Below, piece after piece: positions 32,056-34,615 of a DNA stretch of 34,615 nucleotides. Position 1 is the first letter of the stretch, and each line of letters opens with the position of its first letter. The stretch covers positions 1 to 34,615 of the forward strand of contig DHSB01000057.1 of NCBI GenBank assembly GCA_002408385.1, read 5' to 3'. The position numbers and the translations under genes are program-made. A model generated the notes under the pieces. It searched no databases and was not told the origin of the DNA. It saw only the letters and a program-made list of their open reading frames with translations. This DNA comes from Myxococcales bacterium UBA5297 (GTDB lineage Bacteria; Myxococcota; Myxococcia; Myxococcales; UBA5297).

Positions 32056-32310
32056 CAAATTCTTCCAGTCCAACTTCGAGCTCCTTCTGGCGGGGAAACT
32101 CCGGTCTCGATGCCTCGCTGCTTGCTGCCGGGCGACAGCGAGCCGGTCGCTGGCGCCGAGGAGAGGCTCCAGGCCGAGTTCGACGTGCGGCGGCGCATCG
32201 GCAAGAGATGCGTCGTCTGCTGCTGCGAGCGGAAGGGCCCCGAGCCCTTGGCCGGCTGTGTCCCAGGAACGAACAGCCGATTGCCGTAGAACCAGGCGCG
32301 CGCGGCTTGA
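32056..32310. other. Intergenic between the 42-bp array and NUDIX gene
   Basis: No gene is supported. On the minus strand AAGGAG (32080-32085 region) stands 7 nt before a TTG at 32073 that opens a frame into the repeat array; see findings. Confidence 0.4.
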
Positions 32311-32940
32311 TCAGTCGAAGTCGGTCGGCAGGTCGGGGTTGCGCAGGTGCTCGAAGAGCCGCGCAAGCTGGCTCGGTGTCGTGCGCGACAGCGAGAGCTC
32401 GAGAGCGGGGAGCTGCTCCTCGGCGAAGAAGGCCGCCCCCTCGGTCTCGGCGCTGTCCCTGGCCGCGCCGCCGAGCAGCTCGCAGCGAATGAAGATCTTG
32501 TAGAGGTGAAATGGCGCAGCCGGCGTGTGCCCGTGCTTGCGCCTGTCCCAGACCGCGAGCAGCTTGACCGCCCGCGTCTGGAAGCCCGTCTCCTCGAAGA
32601 CCTCGCGCACCGCGGCCTCGGCGGGCGTGTCGCCAACGTCCGCCCAGCCTCCCGGCAGCGTGTAGCGCCCGTCGCGCAGCTCCTTGACCAGCAGGATGCG
32701 GCCCTCTCCATCGAAGACCACCCCGCGCACGTCGACCTTCGGCGTCGCGTAGCCAAGCTGCTGCGCGAACAGCTCGCGGATGGGCTTGACCTCCGACTCG
32801 GCGCCGGCGGCCATCATCTCCGCGGCGACCGCGCGGATGGCGTTGTAGCGCTCGATCTCAAAGGGGCTCTGCGTATAGGCGAGTCCGCTCTGGGCGAGGG
32901 CCTGGAGCTTGCGGGCCCACTCGATCCATTTGGGATCCAT
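32311..32940 (-). CDS. NUDIX hydrolase with Nudix_N_2 domain
   Basis: A 209-residue protein. The N-terminal helical part (IEWARKLQALAQSGLAYTQ and FEIERYNAIRAVAAEMM, residues 5-43) matches the N-terminal domain of NUDIX hydrolases that act on X-linked nucleoside diphosphates. The NUDIX box is at about 97-120 (GGWADVGDTP, then REVFEETGF). R112, E113, E116 and E117 are present. The first glutamate of GX5E is D104, a conservative change. It should cleave a nucleoside diphosphate derivative such as ADP-ribose. Start ATG at 32940. Confidence 0.92.
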   Translation of the reverse strand: MDPKWIEWARKLQALAQSGLAYTQSPFEIERYNAIRAVAAEMMAAGAESEVKPIRELFAQQLGYATPKVDVRGVVFDGEGRILLVKELRDGRYTLPGGWADVGDTPAEAAVREVFEETGFQTRAVKLLAVWDRRKHGHTPAAPFHLYKIFIRCELLGGAARDSAETEGAAFFAEEQLPALELSLSRTTPSQLARLFEHLRNPDLPTDFD

Positions 32941-33068
32941 CAGGATGCTCTCGTCGCGCGCGAGCGCCTGGTGCTCGAGGGCAGGCCAACCCGCTCGGCG
33001 CGAAGCGGTGCGCTTGCGCGCTCACTGTTTTCTCGGCGGCGACGGCGGCCCGCCCCCGCCCTGCGAGG

Positions 33069-34088
33069 CTACCTCACCGCGGTGAAGAACCGCTCGAACC
33101 GGAACCCGACGTCGTCCCAGAGCCAGAAGCCCGGCTTGCCCCATGACAGCCAGACGACCAGCGCCCGGCCCTTGACGTGACCGAGCGGCACGTACCAGCC
33201 GCCCGCGCGCCCGTCCTGAGAGTTGTCGCGGTTGTCGCCCATCATGAAGAGGTGGCCCTCGGGCACCTTGAATGGCCCCTCGTAGATGAGGTGCGGGCGG
33301 CCCGGGTCGCGGATGACGTCGTGGACCGAGGCCACCTTGCCGTCGGGGCCGAGCAGCTTCTCCTTCAACAGCTCGCCTTCTTGCTCGACCCAGGGGCCGT
33401 CGTCGCCGAGGCGGTCGTAGTAGCCGAACTCCTGCTCGGCGATCTCGCGAGGTTGGGGCACGCCGTTGACGTAGATGACCTCGCCCTTCACCTCGACGGT
33501 GTCGCCCGGCAACCCGACGATGCGCTTGATGTAGTCGCGCCGCTGCAAGAACGGCCGCTCGTCGTCGAGCGGGTTGACGAAGACGACGATGTCGCCGCGC
33601 TCGTAACCGCCCCAGTGGAACAGCGACTTGTTCACCACCGGCAGCCGCAAGCTGTAGGAGAGCTTATTGACGAAAATGTGGTCCCCGATCATCAGCGTGG
33701 GGATCATCGAGCCCGAGGGGATCTTGAACGCCTCGATGACAAACAGCCGCAGCACCAGCGCGATGGCGAGCGCCTTGCTGATCGACACGGTGAACTCGAC
33801 CGCCGGGCTGCGGCGGGCGAAGCCCAGGTGCTTCTCGACGAGCTGGTCAAGGTGCTTGAGCGCGCCGCCGAGCTTCTCCACGTTGGCGACGGGCAGCGCG
33901 TTCTCGAGGGCGGCGATGCCCGCCTGAAGCTGCGTGAGCTTCTCGGCTTGCAGGCGCTTGCCGTAGCGCTTGGTGAGGCGCTTGGCCTCGCGCAGGAAGT
34001 CCTTCGCCTCGCGGCGGGTCTTCTTCAGCTTCTTGCGCGCGGCGCGCGCCTGGTTGGGGTCTGCCTTCTTGGAAGCCTGTTGCGCCAT
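33069..34088 (-). CDS. lepB: Signal peptidase I with N-terminal coiled extension
   Basis: A 339-residue protein. After a basic, helical region of about 100 residues with charged heptads (KKLKKTRREAKDFLREAKRL and following) comes one membrane helix (about 103-122). The catalytic serine is S127 in PSGSMIPTL, the general base lysine is K188 in YIKRIVGLPGD, and the C-terminal box is MGDNRDNSQDGR. It removes signal peptides from exported proteins at the periplasmic face. The start ATG at 34088 is preferred over TTG at 34097; GAGGG lies upstream. The N-terminal extension is longer than usual. lepA lies directly upstream (122 bp). Confidence 0.95.
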   Translation of the reverse strand: MAQQASKKADPNQARAARKKLKKTRREAKDFLREAKRLTKRYGKRLQAEKLTQLQAGIAALENALPVANVEKLGGALKHLDQLVEKHLGFARRSPAVEFTVSISKALAIALVLRLFVIEAFKIPSGSMIPTLMIGDHIFVNKLSYSLRLPVVNKSLFHWGGYERGDIVVFVNPLDDERPFLQRRDYIKRIVGLPGDTVEVKGEVIYVNGVPQPREIAEQEFGYYDRLGDDGPWVEQEGELLKEKLLGPDGKVASVHDVIRDPGRPHLIYEGPFKVPEGHLFMMGDNRDNSQDGRAGGWYVPLGHVKGRALVVWLSWGKPGFWLWDDVGFRFERFFTAVR

Positions 34089-34210
34089 CTCGGACAAGCC
34101 CTCGAGCCGTCCCTCTTACGCCGTCTCGGCGAACCGCCAGGCCGCGCGCCCTTGGGGATAGCTTCTACTCTCCCTGGTTAAACCGCCAGCCGGCGCCCGC
34201 CTTTCCGGCC

Positions 34211-34615
34211 CTAGTCCTCACCCACCTTGAGCACCGCCAGGAACGCCTCCTGAGGGATCTCGACCGAGCCGACCTGCTTCATGCGCTTCTTGCCCTCCTT
34301 CTGGCGCTCGAGCAGCTTGCGCTTGCGGCTGATGTCGCCGCCGTAGCACTTGGCGGTGACGTTCTTGCGGAAGGCCTTCACGTTGGTGCGGGCGATGACC
34401 TTCGAGCCGATCGCCGCCTGGATGGCCACCTCGTACATCTGGCGCGGGATGACCTCCTTGAGCTTGACGCACACGTCGCGGCCGCGCTCGAAGGCCTTGC
34501 TGCGGTGGACGATGACGTTGAGCGCGTCGACCGGCTCGGCGTTGATCAGGATGTCGAGCTTGACCAGGTCCGACTCCTGGTAGCCCTTCAGCTCGTAGTC
34601 GAGCGAGGCGTAGCC
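34211..34615 (-). CDS. lepA: Elongation factor 4 (LepA), C-terminal 134 residues
   Basis: The 5' part is cut off by the right window edge. The visible 134 residues contain the LepA C-terminal domain: [95 protein letters not shown] and [23 protein letters not shown]. LepA is a translational GTPase that back-translocates stalled ribosomes. It is followed by lepB in the usual lepA-lepB order. Confidence 0.98.
   Translation of the reverse strand, partial: GYASLDYELKGYQESDLVKLDILINAEPVDALNVIVHRSKAFERGRDVCVKLKEVIPRQMYEVAIQAAIGSKVIARTNVKAFRKNVTAKCYGGDISRKRKLLERQKEGKKRMKQVGSVEIPQEAFLAVLKVGED

Noticed and set aside
30457..32073. A minus-strand frame of 538 codons through the 42-bp array and the ABC ATPase
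   Set aside because: The 3' half is antisense to an intact ABC ATPase and the array part passes through different repeat frames because of 1-bp deletions; mentioned only as a possible translation start.

Overview
The window is GC-rich DNA (roughly 70% by eye) with strong G/C third-position bias. It looks like a Myxococcota (delta-proteobacterial) chromosome. The best clues are a family 1 encapsulin shell protein that closely resembles Myxococcus xanthus EncA over its whole length, several eukaryotic-like kinase, PEGA and carboxypeptidase-regulatory proteins, an NtrC-type regulator, many lipoproteins, and promoters of the TTGACA-N17-TAGCTT kind. The assignment rests on sequence recognition only.

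Layout, left to right. Positions 1-214 (minus) are the 5' part of a group II intron, probably class C. It sits directly downstream of a perfect 15-bp terminator hairpin, and its reverse transcriptase would lie beyond the left edge. From 634 to 3552 (minus) is a signalling block: a small zinc-ribbon protein, a membrane-anchored kinase-like protein with a PEGA domain and a degenerate catalytic loop, and a LuxR-type response regulator whose start overlaps the kinase stop. At 3913-5532 (plus) is a HAD-IG 5'-nucleotidase, followed by repeat-rich DNA with a 43-bp tandem array. From 6302 to 9357 (minus) a cluster of five small membrane proteins (Holin-X-like, DUF3618-like, two small hypothetical proteins, YtxH-like) leads into a lipoprotein. 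A second tandem array (83/84 bp) precedes an alkaline-phosphatase-superfamily enzyme (minus).

From 12730 to 17562 (plus) are a lipoprotein, the encapsulin and a protein of about 1010 residues made of carboxypeptidase-regulatory-like repeats. A lipoprotein with a probable outer-membrane role (minus) diverges from a sigma-54-dependent response regulator (plus). A beta-barrel outer-membrane protein follows, with its own promoter and terminator.

From 21927 to 29454 everything is on the minus strand: rsmI, a YraN protein, a membrane-embedded SMC/YhaN-like protein that has lost its P-loop, the rpsP-rimM-trmD-rplS translation operon (strong promoter, no KH-protein gene between rpsP and rimM), and a short penicillin-binding transpeptidase. 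At 29624-31455 (plus) is a two-gene ABC exporter. It is followed by thirteen 42-bp tandem repeats, a NUDIX hydrolase (minus), and lepB with the 3' end of lepA (minus) at the right edge.

Most genes look like stable chromosomal core or accessory content. The intergenic DNA is unusually rich in repeats: three different tandem arrays plus two families of dispersed hairpin elements. The points most worth following up are the encapsulin without an adjacent cargo gene, the intron placed on a terminator, the predicted pseudokinase coupled to a response regulator, the ATPase-fold protein without a P-loop, and the 42-bp array that is open in several frames.
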